From: Verticillium longisporum
Lineage: Eukaryota > Ascomycota > Sordariomycetes > Glomerellales > Plectosphaerellaceae
Assembly: GCA_019188255.1 (NCBI GenBank)
Contig: JAETXT010000005.1
Span: forward strand, 2,480,001 to 2,544,000
Direction: 5' to 3'
Length of the DNA stretch: 64,000 nt
The notes below the pieces were generated by a model that saw nothing but the letters and a program-made list of their open reading frames with translations, was not told the DNA's origin and made no database searches. A program made the translations under genes and the position numbers. Shown one piece after another: positions 22,001 through 32,610 of this stretch (within the stretch, counting starts at the first letter, position 1; every line of letters begins with the position of its first letter).

Positions 22001-24527
22001 CCTTCCCAAGAAGGTGCGCGTCGACACATGGGTCGAGGCTGGCATGGACGTTTCCTCTTCATACGACCCCATGATTGCCAAGATCATCGTCGTAGCTGAT
22101 GATCGAGCATCGGCGCTCGAGAAGATGGCAGTCGCGCTGGCTGAGACGACCATTACAGGCGTTGAGACAAACCTCGGATACCTCCGCCAAATCATCGGAT
22201 CTGACCTTTTCCGGTCGGGAGACTTTACCACTTCGTCTTTGAACAGCTTCAAGGTCGAGGCTTCAGTTATTGAGGTTATTGAAGCAGGCTCGCAGACGGC
22301 CGTCCAGGATTTCCCAGGCCGCAAGAAGTTCTGGCACATTGGCGTACCCCCTTCCGGCCCCTTTGACGATTACTCTTTCAGGCTGGCCAACCGCATCGTG
22401 GGCAATGATATTTGCGCCGCGGGCCTGGAAATGACTGTTCAGGGACCATCGCTCCTCTTTCATTCCGATGCAATCGTTGCCATAACCGGTGCCGAGGTCG
22501 AGGTCAAGATTGATGGGGAAGTTGCAAAGACGAATATCGCGCTTTCTGTCCGCCACGGCCAGACGTTGGCTATCGGCAAGGCGATCAACGGATACCGCAT
22601 GTACCTAGCCGTCCGAGGCGGCGTTGATGTACCCGAAGTCTTTGGAAGCCGATCCACCTTTGCCTTGGGCCAACTTGGTGGGCACAATGGCCGTAACCTC
22701 CGCTCGGGCGATCTTCTTCCTCTTGGTCAAGCTACAGCGACTGATGCCCTGGTCTCGGTGGTTCCGGCCCCTCAGCCCCCTATTCCTGTGCAACCCGATG
22801 CCGTCTGGAAGGTGGCAGTCGTCCCTGGCCCTCATGGTGCCCCTGATTTCTTCACTGCTGAGGGCCTCGACACCCTCTTTGAGGAGGAATGGTCTGTTCA
22901 CTATAATAGTAACCGATTTGGCATCCGCCTGACGGGTCCCAAGCCTCAGTGGGCGCGACGCACAGGCGGCGGCGCTGGTCTTCACCCTTCGAACATACAT
23001 GACACACCGTACTCGGTGGGCAGTGTCAGCTTCACTGGTGACGAAGCAGTCATCCTGACGTGCGATGGTCCCAGCCTCGGAGGATTCGTCGTCTTCTGTG
23101 TTATCGCTTCTTCAGAGATGTGGAAGCTCGGCCAAATGCGACCAGGTGACCGCGTCAGGTTCCAGGCAATTAGCGCCGAAGAAGCTCTCACACGAGATGC
23201 CGCCCTTGAGCAGGCGATCACTGAGCTCGCGTCTGTCCCACAGTATGAGGTCCCTGCTCTCAATGGCCGCGGCGCTCCTCACCAGAACCTGAAGCCTCTG
23301 TTCGGCGACATTGGAAGCGGTGGTCGTCAGGTTCTGTGCCGGCAGGCAGGTGATAGAGCGATGCTGCTCGAGTTTGGCGAAGATGACTTCTCGCTTCGCA
23401 CAAGTTTCCTCATTTACTCTTTCATTGATCGACACAAACAGCAGTCCATTCCTGGCGTGGAAGAACTTACGCCCGGTGTTCGCACCCTCCACGTCCAGTA
23501 CGCAGCAGGCATCTCGCCCCAGACGATGCTCGTCGCGCTTCGCATCCACGAGAACGCGTCTACTCCGTCTTCTCTTCCATCACGATCGTTCCGCCTTCCC
23601 CTCATCTTTGACGACTCGGTGTCCCAGGCCGCCATCGCTCGCTACGCCGCCACCATCCGCGACAAGGCTCCTTGGCTGCCGAGCAATGTCGATTTTCTGC
23701 AGCAGCTAAACTCCCTGCCCTCGCGCGACGCCGTCTCCGACATCCTTATTGACGCCTCCTTTCTCGTTCTTGGCCTCGGCGACGTCTTCCTTGGCTCCCC
23801 TTGCACAGTGCCTCTTGACCCGCGCCACCGCCTCACAGGCACAAAATACAACCCTTCGCGCTCCTTCACGCCGTGCGGCGCCGTAGGCTTCGGCGGCAAC
23901 TACATGTGCATATACGGCATGGATTCGCCGGGCGGATACCAGCTCGTCGGTCGCACGATCCCTATCTGGGACGAGGTTCTCGCCACGAGCACGAGGAGCA
24001 ACGGCAGCGCCGCCAAGAAGCCGTGGATGTTCCGCCTGTTCGACCGTATCTCCTTCTACCACATTTCCGAAGCAGAACTCGACGCCGCCGTACGCGAGGG
24101 CAGAACCAGCACTCTCGTGCATATCGAACCCGGCACCGTTGAGCTCGAGACGTATGAGGCGTGGCTTGCAGCGAACAAGACGGAGCTCGACGCCGTCGTG
24201 GCGGCCCGCGAGGCCGCTTTTCACAATGCGCCCTTCCTCGAGGAACTCCTGCGCCCATACGAGGCTCCTGAGGGGGAGAAACGCGCACTCGGGGGAGAGG
24301 ACGTCGACGGCGAGCGCGTACGCGCGCAGATGCCGGGCAAGTGTTGGCGGTGCGTCGTGAAGAAGGGGGACGAGGTCGAGGTTGGGGATGCGCTTGTCTG
24401 GATCGAGTCCAACAAGATGGAGATAAAGATTTCCAGCCCGGTAAAGGGAAGGGTCACGCGGGTGTTTGTGGAGGAGGGCGAGATTGTCGGGCCGCACGAT
24501 GATTTACTCGTCATCTCGGCTGTCTGA
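19080..24527 (+). CDS. DUR1,2: Urea amidolyase (urea carboxylase + allophanate hydrolase)
   Basis: Two-enzyme fusion that carboxylates urea to allophanate (ATP, biotin) and hydrolyses it to ammonia and CO2, the urease-independent route to nitrogen from urea. One exon, 1815 residues, fully in frame. Order: amidase domain with Lys82 (AAKDNIDVAGFP), the GGSSSGS cis-Ser region (about 157) and nucleophile Ser181 (DTAGSG); allophanate hydrolase C-terminal domain; biotin carboxylase (VLIANRGEIAVRII, ATP loop KSTAGGGGIGLS, EVNTRLQVEHPVTE); the KipA/KipI-like carboxyltransferase; and a C-terminal biotinyl domain. The biotin site reads ESNKMEI with Lys1779; the residue before Lys is Asn1778, where the family usually has Met. 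The start is the first ATG of MMVIVTEPF. GATA sites lie upstream. Confidence 0.96.
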   Translation: MMVIVTEPFPLTIPEWTTAQRGSGGLERLLALRASEESLNSNAWISLATPAQIETQWRHLEAFSATAGPASLPLFGVPFAAKDNIDVAGFPTTAACPSFAKGPLEQDSTVVANLKAAGAIVLGKTNLDQFATGLVGTRSPYGAVRNSFDPERVSGGSSSGSAVVVARGIVPFSLGTDTAGSGRVPAGLNNLIGLKPTRGAISTAGVVPACRSLDCVSIFALTTEDAETALAAAEGYDLADSFSRKRPEISAASGRRMAICSDPQWYGQGEQEAAYIRAIAKAESLGWTLVPRDFSQLFELANLLYEGPWVGERYAAIKDFIEAHEEDMDPTVRTIVLKARGFNAADLFAAEYRRQDLTRDIERAFGEFDAILVPTAPTFPTIEDLEREPIKENAILGTYTNFVNFLDWSALSVPAGFRADGLPFGITLISTMWQEPKLMALAREWLSTAPRPLGATKAEILEPVKDVINETTIAVVVVGAHLTGFPLNKDLTCRGAVFDRATKTSSNYQLFSLDTGSPIKKPGLKRVREGGSSIEVEVWNLPRSELASFVKTIATPLGIGSVELEDGNWAHSFICEPYGLEGAADITSFGGWRGFMASQKPQTAGSKRLAREIKTVLIANRGEIAVRIIKTLRKLSIKAVTIHSNADAKAHHVRDADLSLALEGNSVSETYLDGQQILKLAKESGVEAIIPGYGFLAENADFASQVEAAGLVWIGPTPDQMRKLGLKHLAREVAISAGVPVVPGSKSLLESVDQALAEAERIKYPVMLKSTAGGGGIGLSRCNDAKSLTEAYHSVQRLAEANFGDAGMFVEHFIENARHIEVQMLGDGEGNVTTAGERDCSLQRRNQKVVEESPAVFVPLAVRDRMREAAKRLATAVQYRNVGTIEYIYDVDTEEFYFLEVNTRLQVEHPVTESVTGLDLVEAMVKIASGNSHDLFLNREKGFVVNGNSIEVRVYAESPLQNFLPSPGRLLDVVLPKKVRVDTWVEAGMDVSSSYDPMIAKIIVVADDRASALEKMAVALAETTITGVETNLGYLRQIIGSDLFRSGDFTTSSLNSFKVEASVIEVIEAGSQTAVQDFPGRKKFWHIGVPPSGPFDDYSFRLANRIVGNDICAAGLEMTVQGPSLLFHSDAIVAITGAEVEVKIDGEVAKTNIALSVRHGQTLAIGKAINGYRMYLAVRGGVDVPEVFGSRSTFALGQLGGHNGRNLRSGDLLPLGQATATDALVSVVPAPQPPIPVQPDAVWKVAVVPGPHGAPDFFTAEGLDTLFEEEWSVHYNSNRFGIRLTGPKPQWARRTGGGAGLHPSNIHDTPYSVGSVSFTGDEAVILTCDGPSLGGFVVFCVIASSEMWKLGQMRPGDRVRFQAISAEEALTRDAALEQAITELASVPQYEVPALNGRGAPHQNLKPLFGDIGSGGRQVLCRQAGDRAMLLEFGEDDFSLRTSFLIYSFIDRHKQQSIPGVEELTPGVRTLHVQYAAGISPQTMLVALRIHENASTPSSLPSRSFRLPLIFDDSVSQAAIARYAATIRDKAPWLPSNVDFLQQLNSLPSRDAVSDILIDASFLVLGLGDVFLGSPCTVPLDPRHRLTGTKYNPSRSFTPCGAVGFGGNYMCIYGMDSPGGYQLVGRTIPIWDEVLATSTRSNGSAAKKPWMFRLFDRISFYHISEAELDAAVREGRTSTLVHIEPGTVELETYEAWLAANKTELDAVVAAREAAFHNAPFLEELLRPYEAPEGEKRALGGEDVDGERVRAQMPGKCWRCVVKKGDEVEVGDALVWIESNKMEIKISSPVKGRVTRVFVEEGEIVGPHDDLLVISAV

Positions 24528-26293
24528 GTGTGCGTGTTATGTGGTTTGCCATTTCGAGCGTGACAGCGCTTCAAGCTTGTATTTGCATTTGACGATAGTG
24601 ATGATGAACGACTTGCGATTCAGCTTTTGACAATACCTCACTTGGCCCTTGATGATCCAGCAGTGGTGACTTGGTACATTACTAACCAGGTGCTATCCAC
24701 ATATGCCAGATCAGAGGGGCCAGATGTTGCATGTGGAGACTGAACAGTATTGCTGTGATGACCTTAATACATCCGTCCTGCATGACAGGCAATGGTAGTT
24801 TGATGTTGTATCATATTTCAACTAGAACGCTCATAGGTGACTGAACTTTTCAGATCTCGTGACCTTCCCAAACGCAGGAAATTCACAGACAAGACACGCA
24901 ATCCGACACCCTCGCTCCAAAAGCATCTCATAAAAGCACATTCAAAGTTTTACATTTTCAGTCGCCGTAGTGAGATTGTTCACTGCCTCGACCGCAAATG
25001 GCGGCTCCTTCCAGTACGGGTGTCATACTTTCACATATGCACCCTTCGTCCCAAGCTCGTAAGCTTCATCCATATTGACAACTCTTTCGTCGTGGCGGTA
25101 CCACCGTTTCTTCTTTGCCCGAAGCCTCTTTGAACGGTCGGAATATTCAGGTAGGCAGCTCACATCCAGCTCGCCAGGAAGACCAAGATAGCCACTATGA
25201 CCACAACGGCACAAGTGAAGCCGAGTGAAGTTTTGTGCGTCGTCGACATGCCGCGAGGGTGGGGTTCTGTGGCGATTCTGAGGGCTAGTGTTGAGCGACA
25301 TGGCCTCGAGAACTGAACCTTGTCAGCCGAGGAGACATCGAGGCCCGGCGTGAAGATGACGATCGACAGGGCCGACTCGATGTATGTGGCCTCAGTGAAG
25401 CCCGTCATAGCCGTGACGTCGTTTCCTTGAAGTGATATTCGGTGTCCCCGAGGACAACAAACCCAGCTTCTCATGGTCCCCTTGACATCATCACGACTTT
25501 CCAATAAAACCGTGTGAACAATATCGCAACCCCTTTATCTGGTCAGACAGGCTCAAACTCGCACCCACGGAAAGAAACACCTACTCTGGACAGTATATTC
25601 TTGGCGCCGAGCCTGATTTGAAGGTATCTGCCTGGGGCGGGTTTCCAGTATGCGTTGGTATACTGCCTGGACTGCGCCACGTGTCCTGTCCTCTAGAGAA
25701 ATGCCCTCTGTGGGCGGCTGGTTGAGGAGGTAACAGGCCTGAACCTCAGCGGAATGAGGCACATGGGACGTCGCAGAACGTGACGCCTTGTCGAGAGTTG
25801 CTGTGTCTAGTTGACTGACGGCCTTCAGAGTGCTCTCTAGTGCTGGGCTTCTCCGAGTTGCTGTAAAGGTCATGGGTCAAGTTGATTGCTCCGACATTTG
25901 TTCGCAATCGTTCGTCCGTCAATGGTTCCAAATCATACGGTTTTGCCCTCGGAACCCCGTGGTAGATATCTTCGACCCAAAGATATGCTCAGCCACTGCC
26001 CAGCGGGGAGCTGCACGCATGCGGCGCAAAACACGCCAACAGCACATTACTGACGCCAGCTCAATACCCCGTGGAGAACCACAGGCAGCCCATCTTGGGT
26101 CGTCGGGCGGCGGCGGGCCCTTGAAGAGACACACACCTTTGAGTGGATGAGTTGCGCGTTCTGCCGACCGAAGTCCTTTGACAGGGTGACAACTGAGGCC
26201 CGAAATATGATCGGAAGATATAGACGCGCCTCTTGTTCCCCAAGAAACAGCATATAGTCATCCAAATGATCACTTCACCAATTCTGGGCCATG
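24528..26293. other. Intergenic, DUR1,2 to TamA-like gene
   Basis: The convergent 3' ends of DUR1,2 and the TamA-like gene lie at the edges. A possible small membrane-protein gene is listed separately at 25023-25504. An ORF at 25553-25873 on the minus strand (106 residues) has protein-like composition but no motif that I recognise. Confidence 0.4.
25023..25504 (-). CDS. Candidate small membrane protein (hypothetical)
   Basis: Low-confidence. In one frame the minus strand gives a stretch ending in a good single membrane helix (LGFTCAVVVIVAILVFLASW). In another frame just downstream it gives a basic tail (RLRAKKKRWYRHDERVVNM). A basic tail straight after a membrane helix is what a small single-pass protein would have, but joining them needs either an unusually short intron (about 36 bp, GTGAGC to AAAG) or a base-call error like those seen in other genes here. 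No homologue is recognised and the start codon is not decided. Confidence 0.25.
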
Positions 26294-28567
26294 TTATACT
26301 CGCATGACCTCTCCTGGCATACCTGCTGCCCGTACCGGACCGAGCCCGCCCACCTCGGCTTCCAGTAGTCGAAGCGCCTCTCGTGCGAACGGCACAGCCT
26401 GGCTCCGTACGCGCAAGCTCCAGAGATACTCCTCAACGCGCTCCGCGTAGAACGAGGCCTCCGCGTCGTCATCACTGGTGGCCCAAAGGAGTCCGGCAAA
26501 GGTGCCAATGCTTGCTAGCTGAGCAGAGGCCATGAACCCCCAGAAAGACTGCGTATGCTCCGGCTGCAGATTCGAAATGATGGTTGCAGCGGCAAGAAGA
26601 CGAGAACGGGCCCCTGTTCGAATAGCGTTGCGCAGTTCTCTAGGAGCTGATGAGCTGATGTTGCGAAGCATGGCTCGATGTAGGGCCAAGTCGATGGCAG
26701 TGTACGACAGGTGGAGAGAGCCTGGAGACTGTGAGTTATGGTTCACTGCATGGCTTTCACGCAGTGTCAGGCGTTTCTCTTACCGTTCGCACACAACTTC
26801 TTGAGGCGGGTGTCCCGGAGCTGCAATGCCTCGGGCAACCCGTTGTACCATTCTCGCAGCATCATGACAATAGGCTTAGCAAGTTCGGCGTCGCCAATGG
26901 TGCCAATCTGGTCCAGCGTGCCGCCTCTCCTAGTGGCTATGGCCGAGTAAAACGTCCGTAGCACATCGCTCAAGATGAGTGACAGCTCAATATGGCGCAG
27001 GAATAGCTCACGACCAACGACTACTTCGGAACTGCCCTCCGGGTCGTGTTCCTCGTCAGCGGCATTTTCGGGAAAGTCTTCGATGCAACATGGCTGGACA
27101 TCCCAGTCCTCATTCGGACGGATGAGAAACGGCTTGCCGTGAACGAGAGCCCCCATTTGTCTTGCATGAACAGGGCCCAGGCAAGACGGCGACGAAGTCC
27201 CTTCTCCCACTCTGGAATGGCCCAGTCACTACAATCTACGTGAAGACCAAGTCCCTGGGACAAGGCGATGAGTTGGGCAGTGACGTTCCAGGTATTGTTT
27301 TTGCACGTTGTTGAATCAGAAGACCAGCCTGAAGAGTCGAAATTTTCGGCCGCTTCATGTCATCACTCATGGTTCGTAGAGCGAGAGCTTCCAGAGCCGT
27401 CTGGTCTGGTTGCCAGGAGGATGTCGCCAGTGTGCGGTCGTACAGAGACCAGTCGAGAGCGAGTAGATAGACAGCAGCCAACAATGGCGGCGAGAACTCA
27501 TGATACGACCGGGCGTACTTCTCGAGGAACACTTTTTTGTGGAGGATTGGAAAGCTGGGATGCACAATGCGGAAGTAGAGGTTGACGAGGGACGAGCCCA
27601 GTGGATGAACGACTTTCTCGATGGCATCGAGGTCAGCTATCCGCTGGGACTCTGATGTCGTCTCCTTGTCTCTGTGAATAAGGAAGACGGTCTGGTCATC
27701 GAGACGGCGGACAGATCGGGCGGTCGAGTCCTCGGCGCGGTGGAGGTCGAGCAGGCACGGCTCTCTGTAGTTGGTCAACCCGATATACTCGGAGTGCGTC
27801 TTGAGATGCAGGCCGAGAGTGCCATCGAGTAGGGAGGGCTGATGGTGAATGTAGGAGTAGCCGACTTGGTCTGAGCCGGCGAGCGAGGGAGAAAGAGCCT
27901 CGAGATGTTCTGGTGACGTTTGCCTGACGCATGTTAGTGAATGGAAGGGAGAGCAGTTTGCCTATACCTACTCGAGGTCTTCGTAATGGTCCAGGGGCAA
28001 GGGAACAGATGTCGAGGCTGCGCCCGGTGCCGAGGTCGGGCCTGAAGCCGAAGCTGCCGATGAAGAAGCGCCAGCGGAGCCGTTGGGCTGAGATCGGTGT
28101 TCAGCGGGATCGGTAGCCTTACGGCGCTTGCGAGGCAAGGGCCCGCGGAGGTAGGTGCAAGGCTGGCCGTGGAAGGTGCACATGACACACTTGTCGCGAC
28201 CCTCCTCACGAACGCATCGGGTCTTGCGCTGGCGGCAAATGTCGCACGGGCGGCTCTGAGAAGACATGGCATTGTGAGAGTCGGGGCCGAGGCCGGACGG
28301 GTTGCTGTGACCGTGGGCGTACCCATGGCCGTGAGCAAGGTGGCCCCCAGGACCGGGACTGGGGCCGTGGCTGGAGATGGGAGCGGCAGTCGAGCCGGAT
28401 CCGGGGGCTGAAGCCGAGGGAAATGGCAGTGAGCCCGAACCAGCAGGTGGTGGCATCGGAGCAGGCGTTGCGGCACGTGCCAGGGTGGGCACGGGCGCAG
28501 GCGCGGCGGCGGCCGCTGGCGTAGGGGTTGGCAAATCCATGGGCCCGAAGGCGGCAGCCGGATCCAT
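26294..28567 (-). CDS. tamA: Zn2Cys6 regulator, TamA/Dal81-like
   Basis: Predicted nuclear transcription regulator. Exons are 28567-27972, 27923-26784 and 26721-26294; introns are 48 and 62 bp. A Pro/Ala/Ser/His-rich N-terminus leads to a Zn2Cys6 binuclear cluster (CDICRQRKTRCV, then CVMCTFHGQPC) and a basic PRKRRK linker. The fungal-specific transcription factor domain follows, with blocks typical of TamA/Dal81 (FRIVHPSFPILHKKVFLEKY, LRRRLAWALFMQDKWG, DFPENAADEE). Two bases are missing, in the T5 run at 27298-27302 and the C5 run at 27150-27154. Restored, the spliced length is 2166 nt, 721 residues. Dal81 in yeast and TamA in Aspergillus are co-activators of nitrogen-catabolic genes, DUR1,2 among the yeast targets. 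The zinc-cluster assignment is certain; the orthology is from memory of the conserved blocks, about 60 percent sure. Confidence 0.8.
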
Positions 28568-29948
28568 CGTGGCGAGATGGATTAAAAGGTGTGAGAGATA
28601 GTACAGAAGATGCGATGATGTTGATCAGGTGTATGTGTCATTGGCTGCAGGACCAAGGGATCGAGAGGTGGAGAAAATTGTCATGGCGGTCTTTCAGAGT
28701 TCGACGATAGATTATGATCGATGGAGGGTTGCCAGGACGAGCATGAGACTTAGATTGGTATGATGAAAGAAAATGCGACGGCAAGCCTTCACCTTCAGGA
28801 CTGCCGAGAAGAGCTCAGAGCTCGTCACGTCAGTGTGGTCTCGATAACAAGAGGAGGTGCTGGTTGTCCAGTGCTGGAGGGGGGGGTCCGATAGAGGAGG
28901 TATGCCAGCCAGTCAGTGCATGCCGAGCAGGCCTCGTAGCAGGCTTAGGGGGGCGAGGAGGCTGTCAAGCAACCTGGGTCGAGTTCTGCGAGATAAGCCA
29001 GAGAGACAGGGCAAAAGGCAGAGAGGCTGAAAAGCCTCTTCCTCTTTCTCTTTCCGGTCGTCGTCGTGTGTTGGTGGGTGTGGTGTGCGGAGGGGTGGCC
29101 GGTCAAGGGTTATCGCGTGGTGGCTCGAGCAATAAAGTCGCTCATCTGGCCGATAACGTGCAAACCAGACTGTGTTTTTACTGCCCGTCTCGGTGTTGAG
29201 GGTGCTGTGAGACCCGAGGGTCAAAGGGAATGCCATGTAAATGGATGGTCGAGGTAGTGGTGCCGCCCAGGTAGGCATAGGCAAGGTGGAGGAGGAGCAA
29301 GGGCCTTGGCTCGAGAGGTCTCATGAAGAGGCAGAAGTGCTTTTGGTGGGGAGAAGATGGAGGAGACGCGTCTCAGAACGGACTAGCGGACGTTGACAGA
29401 CATGTACATCAAAGTCTCCTGCACCATGCTGCAGAGCATCGATACGTGAAGCGACATTCTCATCTGACGACCCAAATAGGCGGGAGCCCCCCGGCGTTGG
29501 CACTGGGGGGCGCGCCTCAGGGGACGCCGGATGCTCCTGTCTCCTGTTTTAGGTGCACAACAGCGGGCAGGTGGCTACCTCCCTCCCTAAGTTGTCCTCG
29601 GTACTCAGCAAGTCAGGTAGGTAGGTGCTTACCCACCTGAGAGATCGACGACATCTGGATGATAATTTGGCCCGTGGAACCCTCCCCTGGCTTGCTGGCC
29701 TCAACTTGCAGGTAGCTAGCTAGCTCTCTGCCACTCAACCTCCCTACCTAGGACGACAAGCCTCACATCAAGCATTCCGGCCACAACCGCACGAACCACC
29801 TGCCTGACGCTGTCGACTTTTCTTCCGTTCCGTTCACTGCATTGCACCACATTGGCCTCACCACTGCAGCTCTTGCTCCAGTAACGCGCCACGCAGCCGC
29901 CGCGACCTACCGACGATGCCACGGCAATAATACAGCCTGCCTGGTACA
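28568..29948. promoter_or_regulatory. Divergent promoter TamA-like / AVT transporter
   Basis: A 1.38-kb gap between divergent starts. It contains two copies of the AGGTA/TACCT-type intergenic motif discussed in the findings (about 29615-29638 and 29710-29752) and a run of TAGC repeats near 29715. No additional gene is recognised. Confidence 0.45.
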
Positions 29949-31635
29949 ATGCCTCAGGCTCGAACCTATGGAGCTTCCACTGGCGAGGACCATGCCTCTT
30001 CCGAAGAAGATCTCGGCCTCCTCGCCGACGATCCCCTTGCCGATACCAACGTCAAGTCTCCGCGCACGCCAAACCGCGTCCGCTTCGACCTGACACCCTC
30101 CATACGCGAAACACCCGCCCCGAGCTCGAGCAATGGCGCAAGCAGTTTCGACATGGAGGAACCCCCTGGCTACTTCGACCAACACGACGACGACGACGAC
30201 CGCCACGGCGACCACCAGCATCACCCCCTTCTGACCGACATCGAGGCGCCCTCTGTCGCCCTCGCCAACAGCCCCTGGGCCGAAGACGAAGATGTCCACG
30301 ACTGGGCCGAGCAGCAGCGCCAGCGGCCCAAATCCGGGCTGCGCATGGCCTTTATGAACATGGCAAACTCCATCATTGGCGCGGGCATCATCGGTCAGCC
30401 CTACGCCTTCAAACAGGCCGGCCTGCTGGCGGGCGTCGTGCTGCTCGTCGGCCTGACCTTTGTCGTCGACTGGACCATCTGCCTCATCGTCATCAACAGC
30501 AAGCTCAGTGGCAGCGACAGCTTTCAGGGCACGGTTCAGCACTGCTTTGGCAGGCCGGGCCTCATCGCCATCTCCGTAGCGCAATGGGCTTTTGCCTTTG
30601 GTGGCATGGTGGCTTTTGGTGTCATTGTCGGCGACTCTATACCCCATGTCTTCTTGGCCATCTGGCCCGATCTGCGGGAGATGCCGGTCCTATGGCTTTT
30701 GGCGAACCGTCAATTTGTCATTGCCGTCTTCGTCATGGGCGTCAGTTTTCCACTGACGCTGTACCGAGACATCTCCAAGGTACGCATGTCCCTTACCCCT
30801 CCACCATCACCAGCAGGGCGTGTTGCTAACCATGAGCAGCTGGCCAAGGCGAGCACGTTGGCCCTCATCAGTATGGGTGTCATTGTGGTGACGGTCGTCG
30901 TCCAGGGCCTGCTGACCCCCAGATCTGAGCGGGGCTCCTTCACGCCAGCACTCCTGACCATCAACGGCGGCATTTTCGAGGCCATTGGCGTCATCTCTTT
31001 TGGTAGACACCGTCAGCCGCCGATCGTCCGCAGAGCACAGCTAACGAGACACAGCCTTTGTGTGCCACCACAACTCGCTCCTCATCTACGGCTCCCTCAA
31101 GACGCCCACGATTGACCGCTTCTCCCGCGTCACCCACTACTCGACCGGCATCTCCATGGTCTTCTGTCTCCTCATGGCGCTGGCCGGCTTCCTGACATTT
31201 GGCGACAAGACGCTGGGGAACGTTCTCAACAATTTCCCTGCCGACAATGTCATGGTGACTATTGCTCGCCTCTGTTTCGGCCTCAACATGCTCACGACGC
31301 TGCCCCTCGAGGCGTTTGTCTGCCGCGAGGTCATGTTCAACTACTTTTATCCGGGTGAGCCCTTCAATCTGAAGCTGCACCTCATCTTCAGCACGGCGCT
31401 CGTGGGCTCGGCTACCGTCATCAGCCTCATGACGTGTGATGTTGGCGTTGTCTTCGAGCTCGTCGGCGCCACCAGTGCGTGCGCCATGGCATATATCCTG
31501 CCGCCGTTGTGCTACATTAAGCTGACGACGCGATCCTGGCGCACTTACATGGCCATGGCCATTGTTGTTTTTGGCACCATTGTCATGTGTATTAGTTTGG
31601 TACAGGCCGTCGCCAAGATGGTTAGCAGTGAGTAG
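29949..31635 (+). CDS. Vacuolar amino-acid transporter, AVT/SLC38 type
   Basis: Member of the amino acid/auxin permease (AAAP) superfamily, probably on the vacuole or an internal membrane and moving neutral amino acids with protons. Exons are 29949-30779, 30840-31002 and 31055-31635; introns are 60 and 52 bp. The spliced length is 1575 nt, 524 residues, in frame. A long acidic, His- and Asp-rich N-terminus with dileucine-like patches (DLGLLADDPLAD, HHPLLTDIEAP) precedes about 11 membrane segments. The first carries the family motif FMNMANSIIGAGIIGQPYAF; others include FGLNMLTTLPLEAFVCREV and SACAMAYILPPLCYIKL. It looks most like the Avt2 group, but I do not assign the paralogue. The gene ends 542 bp before the transposon island. 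Confidence 0.9.
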
Positions 31636-32177
31636 CCTGTTTGACTCGTTCGTGTTGTTTGAGGTTGCTAACCTTTGATTCGAGACGAGAGCGGCGCAGC
31701 GCAATGCATGTAAGATGACAATGTATGATTATACGAACTAAGAAGAGATCAGAGAGCCTTTGTTGGGACTAGAGCAGGCTGTATCAGATAAATGGTCAGG
31801 GACCCATCATAAATGACTGGGAAGTCGTATTTAAGGCACTCCTCCATTCATCAGTGCAACATAGATTATCACGGACGGACATGGTTCCTTGCCTTTTGTC
31901 CTTTTTTTCCCTTTCTTTCTTTCTTTCCACCCGGCCTGTTTCAAAATCGCACAATTGCCGAGCTCGCACTACCTCGAGAGTTGCCGCCAATCTTACCTTA
32001 CGAAGGTCCCAATTTAGCAAAAACGTTATCACGCCGAGGGATGGTAGTAGCCAAATGAATACAGAACCTGCGCATTGCTCAGCACTATAGGCTGTATAGT
32101 ACTGAGCACATCATCCCGGAAAAGTAATACCGGGTTTCGATGGCATCCTCCGAGAAGCTGAGTTGCATCCCCCTGGT
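31636..32177. other. Gap between AVT gene and transposon island
   Basis: Normal-composition DNA with the 3' end of the transporter gene. It includes a T/C-rich patch (about 31900-31930) and an imperfect hairpin at 32076-32108, listed separately. The composition changes abruptly at about 32,190. Confidence 0.5.
32076..32108. repeat. Imperfect inverted repeat (hairpin)
   Basis: Two 14-bp arms (32076-32089 and 32095-32108) around a 5-bp loop with one mismatch, itself a G/A transition. It lies 70 bp outside the left end of the large inverted-repeat element. It could be a transcription terminator for the transporter gene or a small fold-back remnant. Confidence 0.5.
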
Positions 32178-32330
32178 GAGGACGGTTATTTGCTTAGCCC
32201 TTATTAGTTGTTTGCTCTACCTAATAGGGGGAAAGCTATAGAAGATAGGGGAAAAGCTATAAATATAGCTCTACTACTAAAATTAGCTATAGCGTCGATA
32301 TACTTATCCTTTTCTCTTATATATTCGAGT
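32178..32330 (+). repeat. Left terminal inverted repeat (153 bp)
   Basis: Begins GAGGACGGTTATTTGC and ends at ATTCGAGT. Compared base by base with the reverse complement of 43012-43164, I count 11 differences, all C/T or G/A transitions, and no indel. This copy is the more A/T-shifted of the two. Confidence 0.9.
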
Positions 32331-32610
32331 TACTCGATAGAATAGCGAAGTAGGCGAATCGCTAAATAGCTATTAATAGCCCTTAATAGCCTTAAAGTAG
32401 CTAATACTAATTTCTTTATATTATAAGTTAGGATATTAGAAAGATTATAATAAATACTAAATTAGGCTTAATTAGAGGTTATTTAGAACCCTCTTTATTA
32501 TTAGCTATAGCTACTATAATCTCTAGAGGCCCCTAGAGTAAATAGCCTAGACTACTCGCCCTAGAACTACTATTACGTTTATTATTAGAATTATAATATA
32601 CCCTAGAATA

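Noticed and set aside
32167..32177. Target-site duplication for the outer element
   Set aside because: The left flank (CCCCCTGGT) and the right flank (C-rich) share only a run of C, which is too weak to call.
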